Shown: one piece after another, positions 8,213-17,386 of the stretch | Layout of the letters: the number at the start of each line of letters is the position of its first letter | How positions within the stretch are numbered: the stretch's first letter is position 1 | Assembly: GCF_900112025.1 (NCBI RefSeq) | Contig: NZ_FOKL01000002.1 | Span: 84,329 to 148,328 of the forward strand | Source: Janthinobacterium sp. 344 | GTDB taxonomy: Bacteria > Pseudomonadota > Gammaproteobacteria > Burkholderiales > Burkholderiaceae_D | Length of the DNA: 64,000 nucleotides | Direction: 5' to 3' | Notes under the pieces: model-generated | What the model was told of the DNA's origin: nothing | Databases searched by the model: none | The model's input: only the letters and a program-made list of their open reading frames with translations | Program-made: the position numbers and the translations under genes

Positions 8213-8995
8213 ATGCGCCACCCCGCCACGCCCCGCCTTGAGGCCGCCTGGCGGGCGCTCAGGCTGTGGCTGGGCGCCAGCGTGCTGCCCGCGCAGTGCG
8301 CGCTGTGCGGCATCGGCTGCCCGGAAGTGCTGTGCTCGCCCTGCCGCGTCCAGTATCTTGGGCAAGGATGGGAACAAGCACGGTCCCGCTGCCGCCAGTG
8401 CGCCAATCCGCTCGCTGACGTGGCAACGCTGTGCGGGCGCTGTTTGCGCCAGCGTCCCGCCTATGACGCCACGATCACGGCGTTTGACTATGCGGCGCCC
8501 GTCGACCAGTTGCTGCTGCAGCTGAAATTCGGCGCGCGCCTGGCGCTGGCGCCCTTGTTTGCGCAACTGCTATACGACGCCGTGCAGCGGCAGCCGGGCT
8601 GGCAGCGGCCGCAGCTGCTGTGCCCCGTGCCGCTGGGGCCGGCACGCCTGGCTGAGCGGGGCTTCAACCAGGCGCTGGAAATCGCCCGCCCGCTGGCGCG
8701 CCTGCTGCAACTGCCGTTACAGCCGCGCCTGGCGCAGCGGGTGCGCGACACCCGGGCGCAAAGCGGCGTGGCGCCGCAGGAACGGCAAGCCAACCTGGCG
8801 CACGCGTTTGCCATCGCCCCCGAACATGGGGCACTGCTGCACGCTTGCCATGTGGGCATCGTCGACGACGTGATGAGCAGCGGGCACACCGTCAATGCGC
8901 TGGCGGCCGCCTGCAAGAGCGCGGGCGCGGCCAGGGTGAGCATATTCGTGGTGGCGCGCACGCCGCCACGCTGGATTACTGACATGCATTACTGA
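8213..8995 (+). CDS. comF: ComF family phosphoribosyltransferase-like protein
   Basis: A 260-residue ComF homologue. An N-terminal cysteine cluster (CALCGIGCPEVLCSPC from C29, then CRQCANPL and CGRC) is a probable zinc ribbon. A phosphoribosyltransferase fold follows, with VPLGPARLAERGFNQALEIA and the PRPP-type loop VGIVDDVMSSGHT near residue 214. ComF is needed for natural transformation in some bacteria, possibly acting on incoming single-stranded DNA. Its last codons lie inside a triplicated 13-base repeat, and the stop codon depends on that repeat. Confidence 0.9.
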   Translation: MRHPATPRLEAAWRALRLWLGASVLPAQCALCGIGCPEVLCSPCRVQYLGQGWEQARSRCRQCANPLADVATLCGRCLRQRPAYDATITAFDYAAPVDQLLLQLKFGARLALAPLFAQLLYDAVQRQPGWQRPQLLCPVPLGPARLAERGFNQALEIARPLARLLQLPLQPRLAQRVRDTRAQSGVAPQERQANLAHAFAIAPEHGALLHACHVGIVDDVMSSGHTVNALAAACKSAGAARVSIFVVARTPPRWITDMHY

Positions 8996-9013
8996 CATGC
9001 ATTACTGACATAT
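8975..9013. repeat. Three tandem copies of a 13-bp unit at the comF-trmL junction
   Basis: Units ATTACTGACATGC lie at 8975-8987 and 8988-9000, followed by ATTACTGACATAT at 9001-9013. The repeat supplies the comF stop codon and twice spells the minimal frame ATG CAT TAC TGA (8984-8995 and 8997-9008), just before the trmL SD sequence. Confidence 0.9.
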
Positions 9014-9029
9014 ATATGAGGAGAGCAAT

Positions 9030-9500
9030 TTGTTTCACGTCGTTTTGGTAGAACCTGAAATCCCGCCCAACACGGGCAACGTCATCCGCCTGTGCGCCAA
9101 CACGGGCGCGCAGCTGCACCTGGTCGAACCGCTGGGCTTTCCGCTCGACGATGCGAAGATGAAGCGCGCCGGCCTCGATTACCACGACTACGCCACGATG
9201 AAGGTGCACAAGAATTGGGCGGCGTTCCTGGCCGACACGCAGCCCGACCCGGCGCGCATGTTCGCCATGACCACGCGCGGCTCGCGTCCGTTCGGCGATG
9301 TCGCCTTTTTACCCGGCGACGTATTCGTATTCGGTTCGGAAACAAAAGGCCTCGATCCCGCCCTGCGCGACGGTTTTCCCGCAGAACAACGCATCCGCCT
9401 GCCGATGCGCCCGGACAACCGCAGCTTGAACCTGTCGAATACGGTGGCCGTCGTCGTCTACGAGGCTTGGCGCCAGCATGGGTACGCCGGCGGCGCGTAG
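9030..9500 (+). CDS. trmL: tRNA (cytidine(34)-2'-O)-methyltransferase TrmL
   Basis: A 156-residue SPOUT-class methyltransferase, the usual TrmL length. Family motifs: VLVEPEIPPNTGNVIRLCANTG at the N-terminus, GSETKGLDP, and the knot end RSLNLSNTVAVVVYEAWRQ. TrmL 2'-O-methylates the wobble base of certain leucine tRNAs. The start is TTG at 9030, six bases after a GAGGAG; the ATG at 9016 is in another frame. It lies 34 bases after the comF stop, so it is probably co-transcribed with comF. Confidence 0.93.
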   Translation: MFHVVLVEPEIPPNTGNVIRLCANTGAQLHLVEPLGFPLDDAKMKRAGLDYHDYATMKVHKNWAAFLADTQPDPARMFAMTTRGSRPFGDVAFLPGDVFVFGSETKGLDPALRDGFPAEQRIRLPMRPDNRSLNLSNTVAVVVYEAWRQHGYAGGA

Positions 9501-9638
9501 CTGACGCCTCACCCAGTCTACTGCGCGGCGCGCTTGCGGCCGGCGATGCTCACGCTACTGTGGCGCTGCGCTGCTCGGCCACAAATCATCGCCGCTCGCT
9601 ACGACTGGATGAGATGTTGATACTCCTGCAATCTCCCT

Positions 9639-10391
9639 TTACCGCTGCGCCAATTGCCGCGCCGCGCCGCTGGTGTCGTCCAGCATCACCAGCTGCGTGC
9701 GCAAGTCGCGCGTGGCGGCCAGCTTGCCGTTGACATATAAATTCGTCTTGACGCCGTACACGCCCTGCGACACGCCGGCCGGCAAGGTCAGCTCGAACGA
9801 ATTTTCAAAACGCCCGCCCGACTTATTGTTGCTGGCCAGGGTTTTCGAACCGGACTTGAACGGCTGGCCCTGCGGATCGAGCACCACCAGCTCCTCGCGC
9901 ACGTCGTTGACGGTTTGCGCGCTGCCATTGACCAGCTCCACGACGGAGTTGACCTTGAACGGCTGGCCACGCTTGACGGTGGCAGCGCTCAGCTGGGGCG
10001 TGTACGACACCACTTGCGGTTCGCGCGGCAGCGCGCCGCGCGCGCGGATGTAGTCGCGGTCCGCCTGCGCCGCCGTCTTGGTCTGGCGTGAATTGACATT
10101 GATGGCCAGGCAGCCGGCCGCCGCCAGGCCGCCGCCGATGGCCGCGCCTTTCAATGCGCCATTCTTGCCGCTGACCAGGGCGCCCAGCAAGGCGCCCACG
10201 GCCGCGCCGGCCGCCGCCGTCGTGCCCACGCTGCAGGGATCGTCGTCCGTCGCGTTCGCTTGCGGATTCTGCCCGCCTTGCGGGTAATCCTGGCGCACGC
10301 CGTTCGGGTTCATCGGCGCCGTGGCGCAGCCGGCCAGCATGGCCGCGAGGGTCAGCGCGGCAGCCGCGCGCAGGGTGGTTTGATTCAGCAT
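9639..10391 (-). CDS. Glycine-zipper lipoprotein of the tubulin-like cluster
   Basis: A 250-residue predicted lipoprotein: a signal peptide ending in the lipobox LAGC (Cys22), then a short Asn/Gln-rich linker. A glycine-zipper hydrophobic segment at about residues 57-100 (VGTTAAAGAAVGALLGALVSG, then GAAIGGGLAAAG) may insert into or span a membrane. The C-terminal 120 residues look beta-rich (FKVNSVVELVNGSAQTV, FENSFELTLPAGVSQGVYGV). I do not recognise the C-terminal domain. It is the last gene of the minus-strand cluster, 15 bases after the zinc-ribbon gene, and probably forms the outer-membrane end of that system. Confidence 0.8.
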   Translation of the reverse strand: MLNQTTLRAAAALTLAAMLAGCATAPMNPNGVRQDYPQGGQNPQANATDDDPCSVGTTAAAGAAVGALLGALVSGKNGALKGAAIGGGLAAAGCLAINVNSRQTKTAAQADRDYIRARGALPREPQVVSYTPQLSAATVKRGQPFKVNSVVELVNGSAQTVNDVREELVVLDPQGQPFKSGSKTLASNNKSGGRFENSFELTLPAGVSQGVYGVKTNLYVNGKLAATRDLRTQLVMLDDTSGAARQLAQR

Positions 10392-10406
10392 GGTAGCTCC
10401 AATGTT

Positions 10407-11666
10407 CTATTTAATCGTCGTTTCCGTCTGCAGCACCTGGCGTTCGCGCTCGCGGATGCGGCGCGCCAGGCTTTCGATGCGCGCATTGCCGGGATCGGCG
10501 CGGCGCGCACTGTCCAGATAGGTCTTGGCCGCATCGAACTTGCCTTCGTTCAAGGAACGCTCCGCATCGCGCAGGAACGATTGCGCCATCTCGTTGCGCA
10601 TGGCCGCGCCATTGTCCACGGGCGCCGTCTCCACCGGACGGCGCTCCACCACGGCTGGCCGCTCGGCCACGCGCGCGGGCGCAGCCTCCGTCGGCACGCC
10701 CCGGGCCGGCGCCGTGTCCAGCGGGGCCGGCGCGGCGAGCGGTGCGGGAGCCGGGACCGGGGCCGTCAAGGCCTGGACTTCGGCCTTCAGCTGCGGCAAC
10801 GCCAGAGCTTCGCGGTCGATCGCTTCCAGCCTGGCGATGCCATTTTGCGCCGCCGTCGCATCCTTGCCGTCGAGCGCCTGGCGCACGCCCACCTGGACGG
10901 ACGCGGCGGCCGCCTGCTGGCGCGCCAGCTGCTTGCGCAAGGAATCGACTGTCGAAGCGCCCGCGCAATCGGTGTCGAGCGCGGCAATAGCCTTGGCCGC
11001 GCTTTGCAGGCGGTGCCCATCGATGTCGCGTTCGATGCCGCGCACGCTGCGCTGGCAGCCGCTCGACGCGGCGCCGGCCTTGCCGATCGCCGCCTGCAAA
11101 TCGTCCACCTTGGCGCTGGACTTGCCCGTACACACGTTTTTCGCCGTTGCCAGCTTTTGCCGCGCGCCATCCAGGCTGCCATTCGCCACCAGCTTCAGGC
11201 CGCTGTCGATGGCGTCATTGCACGCCGACTCGCCCTTGCCGCCCGGCTTGCCGTTCATGTAGACGATGGCCACGGCCAGCACGCCGATGCCCGCCACCCA
11301 CTTCAGCCACGGGCGCGACGGCGCGGGTGCGGCAGCAGGTGGCGCCGCCTGCGGTGCCGGCTTGGGCGGCGGCACCGGTTTCGGCGCCGCCGGCGCGGGC
11401 TGCTTCGGCCGCTCCGGCGTCGGCACGGGTACGGGCGGCGGCTTCGGTGCCGCAGGCGGCGGCTTCGGTGCCGCAGGCGGCGCCACCGGCGTCGGCGGCG
11501 GCTTGATCTCCGGCACGACCGGCGGCAATGGCGGCGGCACGGCAGCTGCCGGCGGCGCGGCTGGCCGCACGAACGGCGGCACGCCGGCCGCCTGCGCCTG
11601 CCCGCAGTACGGGCAATGGCGCACAGCGGTGAGCAGGACGGACTTACATGTGATGCAATTTTCCAA
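10407..11666 (-). CDS. Zinc-ribbon protein with long proline-rich linker and one TM helix
   Basis: About 419 residues. An N-terminal zinc ribbon (CITC ... CPYCG; C4, C7, C18, C21 from this start) is followed by roughly 85 residues dominated by proline and alanine (repeats such as PPPAAPKPPP). One TM helix (WVAGIGVLAVAIVYMNG) leads to an Ala-rich helical region with spaced cysteines. The end resembles a TPR-like pair (AQSFLRDAERSLNEGKFDAA, KTYLDSARRADPGNA). I chose TTG 11666 because GAGGAAAG precedes it. TTG 11687 overlaps the stop codon of the tubulin-like gene and is an alternative. I recognise no full-length family. Confidence 0.75.
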   Translation of the reverse strand: MENCITCKSVLLTAVRHCPYCGQAQAAGVPPFVRPAAPPAAAVPPPLPPVVPEIKPPPTPVAPPAAPKPPPAAPKPPPVPVPTPERPKQPAPAAPKPVPPPKPAPQAAPPAAAPAPSRPWLKWVAGIGVLAVAIVYMNGKPGGKGESACNDAIDSGLKLVANGSLDGARQKLATAKNVCTGKSSAKVDDLQAAIGKAGAASSGCQRSVRGIERDIDGHRLQSAAKAIAALDTDCAGASTVDSLRKQLARQQAAAASVQVGVRQALDGKDATAAQNGIARLEAIDREALALPQLKAEVQALTAPVPAPAPLAAPAPLDTAPARGVPTEAAPARVAERPAVVERRPVETAPVDNGAAMRNEMAQSFLRDAERSLNEGKFDAAKTYLDSARRADPGNARIESLARRIRERERQVLQTETTIK

Positions 11667-11683
11667 AACTAATCTTTCCTCAT

Positions 11684-14600
11684 TCAACCCAGCGGCGGCG
11701 GCATCAGCGGTGGCGGCGCACTGTGGAACAGCGGCGCCAGTTCGGCGAACTGGGCCAGGTCGACCCAGGCCGGCAAGCCGGCGCGCCAGACCTTGGCGGT
11801 GGCCGGCGCCACCTGCCCTGCCTGCACGTATTGCACGATCTGCTGTGCCGTGAATGGCCCTTGCTGCTGGCCGTTAATGCCCAGGAAATACTGGTGTTCG
11901 ACCAGAGGGGGCGGCATGCCGCCCAGTGGTGGCGGTGCCATGCCGAAGGCGGGTGCCAAGGTTGCCGGCGCGGCCGTGGCCGGGCGCAGCAACTGTTCCA
12001 GCCGTCCCGCTTCCAGCATTTCCGGCTTGATCGCGTACTTCAGGCGCGGCTGGCCGTCCGCCTCCGGTTCGCGCACTTCCCAGTCATACGCATCGCTGTC
12101 GGAGTCGCCGATCACGTTCGCCCACTCCTTCAGGCGCCCCAGCAAGGCTTGCACCGTGCGCTCGAGTTCGTCGCTGGCCATGCCCTTGCGGCGCGCCGAC
12201 TCGCGCAGGCGTGCGCCCAGCTCGGCGGAAATGGCGCTGCCAAAACCGACATACGGCAGCTGCGAGCCATCGGCCTGCGCCACCAGCTTGGGCGCATACA
12301 CGCCGCGTTCGTAGTATTTTGCCAGCGCCGCCATGGCCGCCGTCTGCACGGCGTCAAGCGCCGTCAATTTTTCCTCGATGCGCAGGGCGATATTTTTCTC
12401 GTACGAGGCGGGCATGCCGTTCTGGCGGATGGCCCGTTCATTGCCGATGCGGCGCAAGTCGCCCGGTTCGACGGCGAACTGGTACTGCCCCGGCGGCACG
12501 ACTCTGCCCGTGTGGCGCGTCAGCACGCCCAGCATGATGGCTTGCAGGAATTCGCCGAAATCCTCGGCCAGGCGCTTCATCTCGTCCGTGTTGGGCGCGA
12601 TCGGATGCGTGAATTGCGTCGGGTCGATATGCGTGTGGGTCGGTGCCTTGTCGTTGTCGCCTTCCTTGCGGTAACTGGTGCGCCAGCCTTCCAGGCCCCG
12701 CAGCACGGTCATCGGCACGCCGGCCAGCTCGCAATAACAGACGGCGCGGCCACGCGTGCCCGTTTCGACGATTTCCAGCTGGCTCACCGTGATGCCCACC
12801 TGGGTCGGCACGCACGATTCGAGCTCGGCGCCGAACTTCGCCTTGAAGCCGGCCGCGTTGGCCACGCCGATCACGCACTTGAACTGGTCCGACACCACCG
12901 TGAAGTCGCCCGCCATGTTGGCGTCGATCCACGGCATCGAGCACGCCAGCAGCTTGCGGAAGCGGTCCAGGCGTTCGGACACATCCATCTGTTCCAGCGC
13001 CTCGAACAGCGGGTCGGGCACGCTGGTGGCGCCTTCCGCCAAGCCTGTGCTGGCGATCATGTTTTCCGCCATGCGCGTGACCTTGGCCAGGATCAAGGCG
13101 CGTTGCGCCGGTTCGCCCAGCATGGGGAACAGGGCTTTCGAGCCGCCCATGTCCTTGAAGGCGTCATCGGCCCACTGGCGCAGGGTGGCCGCCGACGGCA
13201 GCGCGATGTCTTTTTCCGTGACGGGGATGACGATCAGGGTCGCGTGTTCCTTGTCCAGGTCCTTTTGCAGGATGGTATTGGCCGTTTTGAGTTCCGCCAG
13301 CATGGCCAGCACGCCTTCGCGGCCCGCCTGCAGTTCGCCCACCAGGCCGTTCCACTGGGCGCGGCCCTGCGCATCGACGCCGACCCGGTTACCCAGCCAG
13401 CGCGACAGTTCGCCCAGCAGGATGACGGACTCGTCCGCCGCCTTGGCGCGCAGGTGGAATTTCAGCGCATTCGCCATTTCCGTGCGCAGGTGGTCCATCA
13501 CCACGCCCGCCTGCTTTTCGCCATTGCTGAGGAAGCCGAAGGTGCTGCGCGTCTGCTCCAGGTTGTTCAGCAGGCGCTCGTATTCGCGCGAGCGCACGGC
13601 TTCCTTGATCTCACGGTAGCGCTCGGCATTGTTGCCGATCTGCGCCGTCAAGCCGCTGCCCGGCGCCTCGATGCGGTCCTTGATCTGTTCCACCAGCGAC
13701 AGCACGTATTCCAGGCCGCCGAATTCCTTGTTATCAAGATAGCCATACAATTGGTCGCGCACGACTTTCTTGACGTCCTCGAGCACTTCGCGGCGGCGCT
13801 TGCTGATGCGGTCTTCCGTCGTGTCGGCCGTGGAATCCTGGTCGCGCACGGCGTCGCGTTCCAGGTGCTTCATGGCATCGCGCACCTGCGCCGGCCATTC
13901 GCTGCGGTCAAAGCCCGTGCGGATATCGTTGATGCGCGTGTTGACCCGGTTTTCCACGCCGGCCAGCAAGTGGCCGTGGCGGTCTTCCAGCAATTCATCG
14001 ACGACGCGGAAGTCGATGAAGTCGCCGCTGGAGCGCTTCAGCTCGATGCTCTTGTCGGAAAACTCGGGGAAGTCGCTGAACGGCGTGCCCTTCAGGAACA
14101 TATTGGCGGCGAGGAAATTGTCGCGCTGCGCATCCGTGGCGCGGTTGGCGCCCGCATCCGTGCCGCCCACGCCGAAGAACGCTTGCAGCATGGCGCCGGC
14201 CCAGCGGTGGGCCCGCTCGTCGCGCGACGCTTCCTGGCGCGTATCGAGCACGGCCATGCCGAACGAGGAAAAGCGCTTCGAGAAATACAAACGCATGTCG
14301 CCGAAGCGGTCTTGCGGCACGGGCGCGTTGTACAGCGAATTCTTGTGCTGCGCCTGGTTGACGGCGATCGAGCGCTTGGCGCGGGCGAAGTCGGCCGAGG
14401 CGAAATCCTCGAACAGCGAGTCGGCCACCATGTGGTAGACGTCGCTGACATCCTTGGTGTGCTGCTGGGCAAGATTACCCGAATCGATGAGGTAGACCTC
14501 GCTGTACGGCTCGCGCGTCAGTTCCGGCCGGTCGTAGGCATCCCAGCGGCCCACGTAGCCCTTGTTGCCCATCATGGCCGATTCCAGTTCCATCAGCGCC

Positions 14601-15385
14601 GCGTAGCCGTTGGCCTCGACCCGGTCCTTGTTGGCCTTGGTGTAGCCGGTGGGCAGGAACAGCATCAGCTCCACGTCTGCCGCGCCCACTTCGCTGCGCG
14701 CCAGCCAGCGCGCCAGCAAGCCCATGTCGAGGAAGGAACCGGACCCCGTGCCGCCCGCCACGGAACCGACGATGACGATGCGGAAACGGTTCGTTTCCGT
14801 GCGCAAGCCCAGTTCGGCCAGCTGGCGCTCGTGCGACAGGCCCGCCTTCAGCGCCTTCAGCTTCAAGCGGATCTTGTCGCGGATCTTCGCGTATTTGTCG
14901 AAGAAATACAGGCGCGAGACGGCGCGGATCTGGCCCGCGCCGCTGCTCATGTCGAAACGCAGTTCGCGGATGCGCTGCGGCGTCAGCGGCAGCCATTCCT
15001 TGATGTGCGGATATTTTTCCAGAGAATCTTCATCACGGCTGTACTTGTCCATGTCGAACGATTCGACCACCTTGTCGTCATCCGTGAACTTCACCTGGTC
15101 GAACTGCAAGTCCTTCGCCTGCGACTCGCCGCTTTCGATCACGGCGCCATTGTCCAGGTCGAAATGGATGAATTGCGCGATGGGAAAGTCGGCCAGCCCC
15201 TCGATGCGCGTGCGGTTGCCCGCGCCGCCCCACAAGGTGTTGAGGATGCGCCGGCGCACGCGCATCAGCACCTGCATGCCCGTGCCGCCGATGCCGATGA
15301 ACAGGGTCGGGCGCAGTTCGATGATCTTGTCCTGCTTGCGCTCGCTGGCGCCGCCGGTGATGGTTTGGTTCAGGTTCTCTGCCAT
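11684..15385 (-). CDS. FtsZ/tubulin-like GTPase (Tubulin_2 type) with C-terminal GYF-like domain
   Basis: A 1233-residue protein. The N-terminal domain has a nucleotide-binding loop GIGGTGM (residues 31-37) and the exact tubulin/FtsZ signature AGGTGSG at residues 210-216 in VIVGSVAGGTGSGSFLD, which matches the Tubulin_2 family of long tubulin-like proteins. The middle 800 residues are helical and charged. The last 70 hold PPPLGGMPPPL, then a GYF_2-type domain (YFLGINGQQQGPFTAQQI ... VWRAGLPAWVDLAQ, about 1165-1220), then another proline run. There is no signal or TM, so it is cytoplasmic. ATG 15385 follows AAGGA. A role in membrane-linked assembly is a published type of prediction for such proteins, not shown here. 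Confidence 0.85.
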   Translation of the reverse strand: MAENLNQTITGGASERKQDKIIELRPTLFIGIGGTGMQVLMRVRRRILNTLWGGAGNRTRIEGLADFPIAQFIHFDLDNGAVIESGESQAKDLQFDQVKFTDDDKVVESFDMDKYSRDEDSLEKYPHIKEWLPLTPQRIRELRFDMSSGAGQIRAVSRLYFFDKYAKIRDKIRLKLKALKAGLSHERQLAELGLRTETNRFRIVIVGSVAGGTGSGSFLDMGLLARWLARSEVGAADVELMLFLPTGYTKANKDRVEANGYAALMELESAMMGNKGYVGRWDAYDRPELTREPYSEVYLIDSGNLAQQHTKDVSDVYHMVADSLFEDFASADFARAKRSIAVNQAQHKNSLYNAPVPQDRFGDMRLYFSKRFSSFGMAVLDTRQEASRDERAHRWAGAMLQAFFGVGGTDAGANRATDAQRDNFLAANMFLKGTPFSDFPEFSDKSIELKRSSGDFIDFRVVDELLEDRHGHLLAGVENRVNTRINDIRTGFDRSEWPAQVRDAMKHLERDAVRDQDSTADTTEDRISKRRREVLEDVKKVVRDQLYGYLDNKEFGGLEYVLSLVEQIKDRIEAPGSGLTAQIGNNAERYREIKEAVRSREYERLLNNLEQTRSTFGFLSNGEKQAGVVMDHLRTEMANALKFHLRAKAADESVILLGELSRWLGNRVGVDAQGRAQWNGLVGELQAGREGVLAMLAELKTANTILQKDLDKEHATLIVIPVTEKDIALPSAATLRQWADDAFKDMGGSKALFPMLGEPAQRALILAKVTRMAENMIASTGLAEGATSVPDPLFEALEQMDVSERLDRFRKLLACSMPWIDANMAGDFTVVSDQFKCVIGVANAAGFKAKFGAELESCVPTQVGITVSQLEIVETGTRGRAVCYCELAGVPMTVLRGLEGWRTSYRKEGDNDKAPTHTHIDPTQFTHPIAPNTDEMKRLAEDFGEFLQAIMLGVLTRHTGRVVPPGQYQFAVEPGDLRRIGNERAIRQNGMPASYEKNIALRIEEKLTALDAVQTAAMAALAKYYERGVYAPKLVAQADGSQLPYVGFGSAISAELGARLRESARRKGMASDELERTVQALLGRLKEWANVIGDSDSDAYDWEVREPEADGQPRLKYAIKPEMLEAGRLEQLLRPATAAPATLAPAFGMAPPPLGGMPPPLVEHQYFLGINGQQQGPFTAQQIVQYVQAGQVAPATAKVWRAGLPAWVDLAQFAELAPLFHSAPPPLMPPPLG

Positions 15386-15421
15386 GATGATTCCTTCGAT
15401 GATGCGTGCAACGGCGTATTC

Positions 15422-15871
15422 TTAGCGACGGCTGGAAGTAAATGTCAGCAACAGGGCGACCAGGCCCACCAGCACCAGCGGTCCCATGAACAGTGGCGCG
15501 AGGAATTTATGCGCGTTCACGGCCGCCAGCACGACGCCCGTCGCCAGGCTGGCCAGGAAGATGAACAGCCACCAGCCCGCCGCATTGGCCTTGTTGGGCG
15601 GCACGCGCTTGGCCACGAGGCCATTCGCATACGCATTCTTGGCAAAGAAAAAGGCGATGAACAGCAGCAACAGCACCACGCCGCCGACCAGGGTGTCGCG
15701 CGACGAGGTGTCCGTCGTGGCCGCCGCGTCAAAGGCGGGCGCCGGTTCGGTGGTGGCGGTGGCCGCCGCGGATGCCGCCGGCGCATCGCCGGCCGGCGGC
15801 GCGGATGCCGGTGCCGATACCGGGGCAGGCAAAGTGAAGCCTGCGTTGTCTTTTGGAGTGTCTTGCGCCAT
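15422..15871 (-). CDS. Small three-TM membrane protein of the tubulin-like cluster
   Basis: A 149-residue protein. The first 50 residues are low complexity (Ala, Pro, Ser, Thr). Three hydrophobic helices follow, at about residues 55-75, 92-113 and 118-142. I do not recognise a family. It lies 36 bases upstream of the tubulin-like gene and 45 bases downstream of the vWA-like gene, on the same strand, so it is probably a membrane partner of the GTPase. The ATG at 15871 has an AGAGG about 12 bases upstream. Confidence 0.75.
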   Translation of the reverse strand: MAQDTPKDNAGFTLPAPVSAPASAPPAGDAPAASAAATATTEPAPAFDAAATTDTSSRDTLVGGVVLLLLFIAFFFAKNAYANGLVAKRVPPNKANAAGWWLFIFLASLATGVVLAAVNAHKFLAPLFMGPLVLVGLVALLLTFTSSRR

Positions 15872-15916
15872 GGTATGCCTCTGATGGGTTTGAATAGTTT
15901 AAGAAAGAATCGGTGT

Positions 15917-17386
15917 TCAGGCCAGGCTCAAGGTATGGCCCTCGGCCACGCGCGCGACTTCCGGCTGGCCCAGGCCTCGCTTGAGCTCGCCGATGTCGCG
16001 GCCATTGTCGTCGCGGATCTGCACGCTTTTGAACGGTTTCAGCAGCACCTGCCGCGGCACGCCATCGACCAGCACCTTGTAGCGCGTGGCGCGCGTGCCC
16101 GCAAAGCCCAGGGCCAGCAAGCCCAGCACGAATGCCAGAATGCCACCCAGCATCACCAGCACGGGCAGCAGCGGATACTGGATGCGCACCAGCAGCGGTA
16201 TCGTTGCCTGCGAGGCGCGCACGCTGTCGGGCGGCGTAAACATGTCCGAGATGGGATCGCCGGGGAACAGCTCCTGCAAGTCCTTGCCAAAGCTGGACGC
16301 CAGCGCCAGCCGCTGCTCCGACAGGCCTACCTGCGCCTGCATCGGCAGCAGCACCTGCTTGCCCATGGCGGCGATCGCCTGTGCCGACCACGGCGACGGG
16401 ATCTGCGCCATCGGCAGCGCGAATTGCACCTGCACCGACTGGCTGGCGCCCGGCTGCAGCTGGCGGATCTGGTCCGGCGTCACCTGCAGCGGCGCGTTTT
16501 GCCCCGCCAGGGTGGCGTGCACCCTGGCGCTGTCGATGACGTAGGGGAAAAACATGTTTTGCAGCGACGCCTGCAGCTGCACTTGCGGCACCAGTTTGGC
16601 CGCATCGACGTCGAGCACGATGGTGCGGCCGTCGCGGCCCAGGCTGGCGTGCACGTTGTCGCTGTTCTTGACGGACTGGGGCACGATGCGCACGGCATCC
16701 TGGTCCACGGGTTTCAAGCGCGCCGGCGGGCGCGTCAGCACTTGCGACAGGCGGCCTTCGGCGAGGATGCGGTTGAGCGCATCCGACGCCGGCTGGCCAT
16801 ACGCGAGCGCATACACCATCAGGCCCTTGGCGCTGTACAGCTTGCCCTGTACGGGCATGCGCAGCGGAAACACCAAGGTCTTGGTGATCGACGGCTCCAG
16901 GTGCAGCAGGCGGTAGAAATCGCGGTTGCGTTCCGCCGTCTGGCTGTCGTTATTCGGGCTGTTCTTGTTATTCGTAAAAATCCATACGATGCCGGACGCG
17001 GACTGGAACGGCCCCGTGATGGTCTTGGTGACGGCTTCCTGGAAGTCCGTGTCGGCCAGCGCGCCGCCGCTGCTCTTGCGCGCCAGGCCCAGGCTGGCCA
17101 GCTGGCCCGCCACGCCGGCGCCGCCCTGCCCTTGCCCCAGCAGCGACGGCGACACGTTGGCGCCGCTGCTCTGGCTGAAGGCCAGGGTGTAGACCTTATC
17201 GGCCGGGTTCGTGGCGGCCTGCGCCACGGCGCCCACCAGGGCTTTCAGCTGCGAATGCTCGTCCGTATAGAACGGCTCCATCCAGCCCGAGTTTTGCACC
17301 AGAAACGCCTGCTGGATGGCGGCCGCCTGCGCGGCGCCCGAGCCGAGCAAGACGGCGCACGCCACGGTCAGTATGCGCGCCTTCAT
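15917..17386 (-). CDS. Exported membrane-anchored protein with degenerate vWA-like N-terminal domain
   Basis: A 489-residue protein. A cleavable signal peptide (about residues 1-21) is followed by a strand FLVQNSGWM (28-36) and helix/strand alternation reminiscent of a von Willebrand A domain (YTLAFSQSSG, SGIVWIFTNNKN). The first DxSxS metal motif is replaced by QNSGW. A middle beta-rich domain is followed by a TM helix at about 405-430 and a C-terminal cytosolic tail of about 60 residues (YKVLVDGVPRQVLL, IRDDNGRDIGELKRG). The start ATG overlaps the stop of the upstream gene as ATGA, so the two are coupled. The vWA call is tentative. Confidence 0.7.
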   Translation of the reverse strand: MKARILTVACAVLLGSGAAQAAAIQQAFLVQNSGWMEPFYTDEHSQLKALVGAVAQAATNPADKVYTLAFSQSSGANVSPSLLGQGQGGAGVAGQLASLGLARKSSGGALADTDFQEAVTKTITGPFQSASGIVWIFTNNKNSPNNDSQTAERNRDFYRLLHLEPSITKTLVFPLRMPVQGKLYSAKGLMVYALAYGQPASDALNRILAEGRLSQVLTRPPARLKPVDQDAVRIVPQSVKNSDNVHASLGRDGRTIVLDVDAAKLVPQVQLQASLQNMFFPYVIDSARVHATLAGQNAPLQVTPDQIRQLQPGASQSVQVQFALPMAQIPSPWSAQAIAAMGKQVLLPMQAQVGLSEQRLALASSFGKDLQELFPGDPISDMFTPPDSVRASQATIPLLVRIQYPLLPVLVMLGGILAFVLGLLALGFAGTRATRYKVLVDGVPRQVLLKPFKSVQIRDDNGRDIGELKRGLGQPEVARVAEGHTLSLA

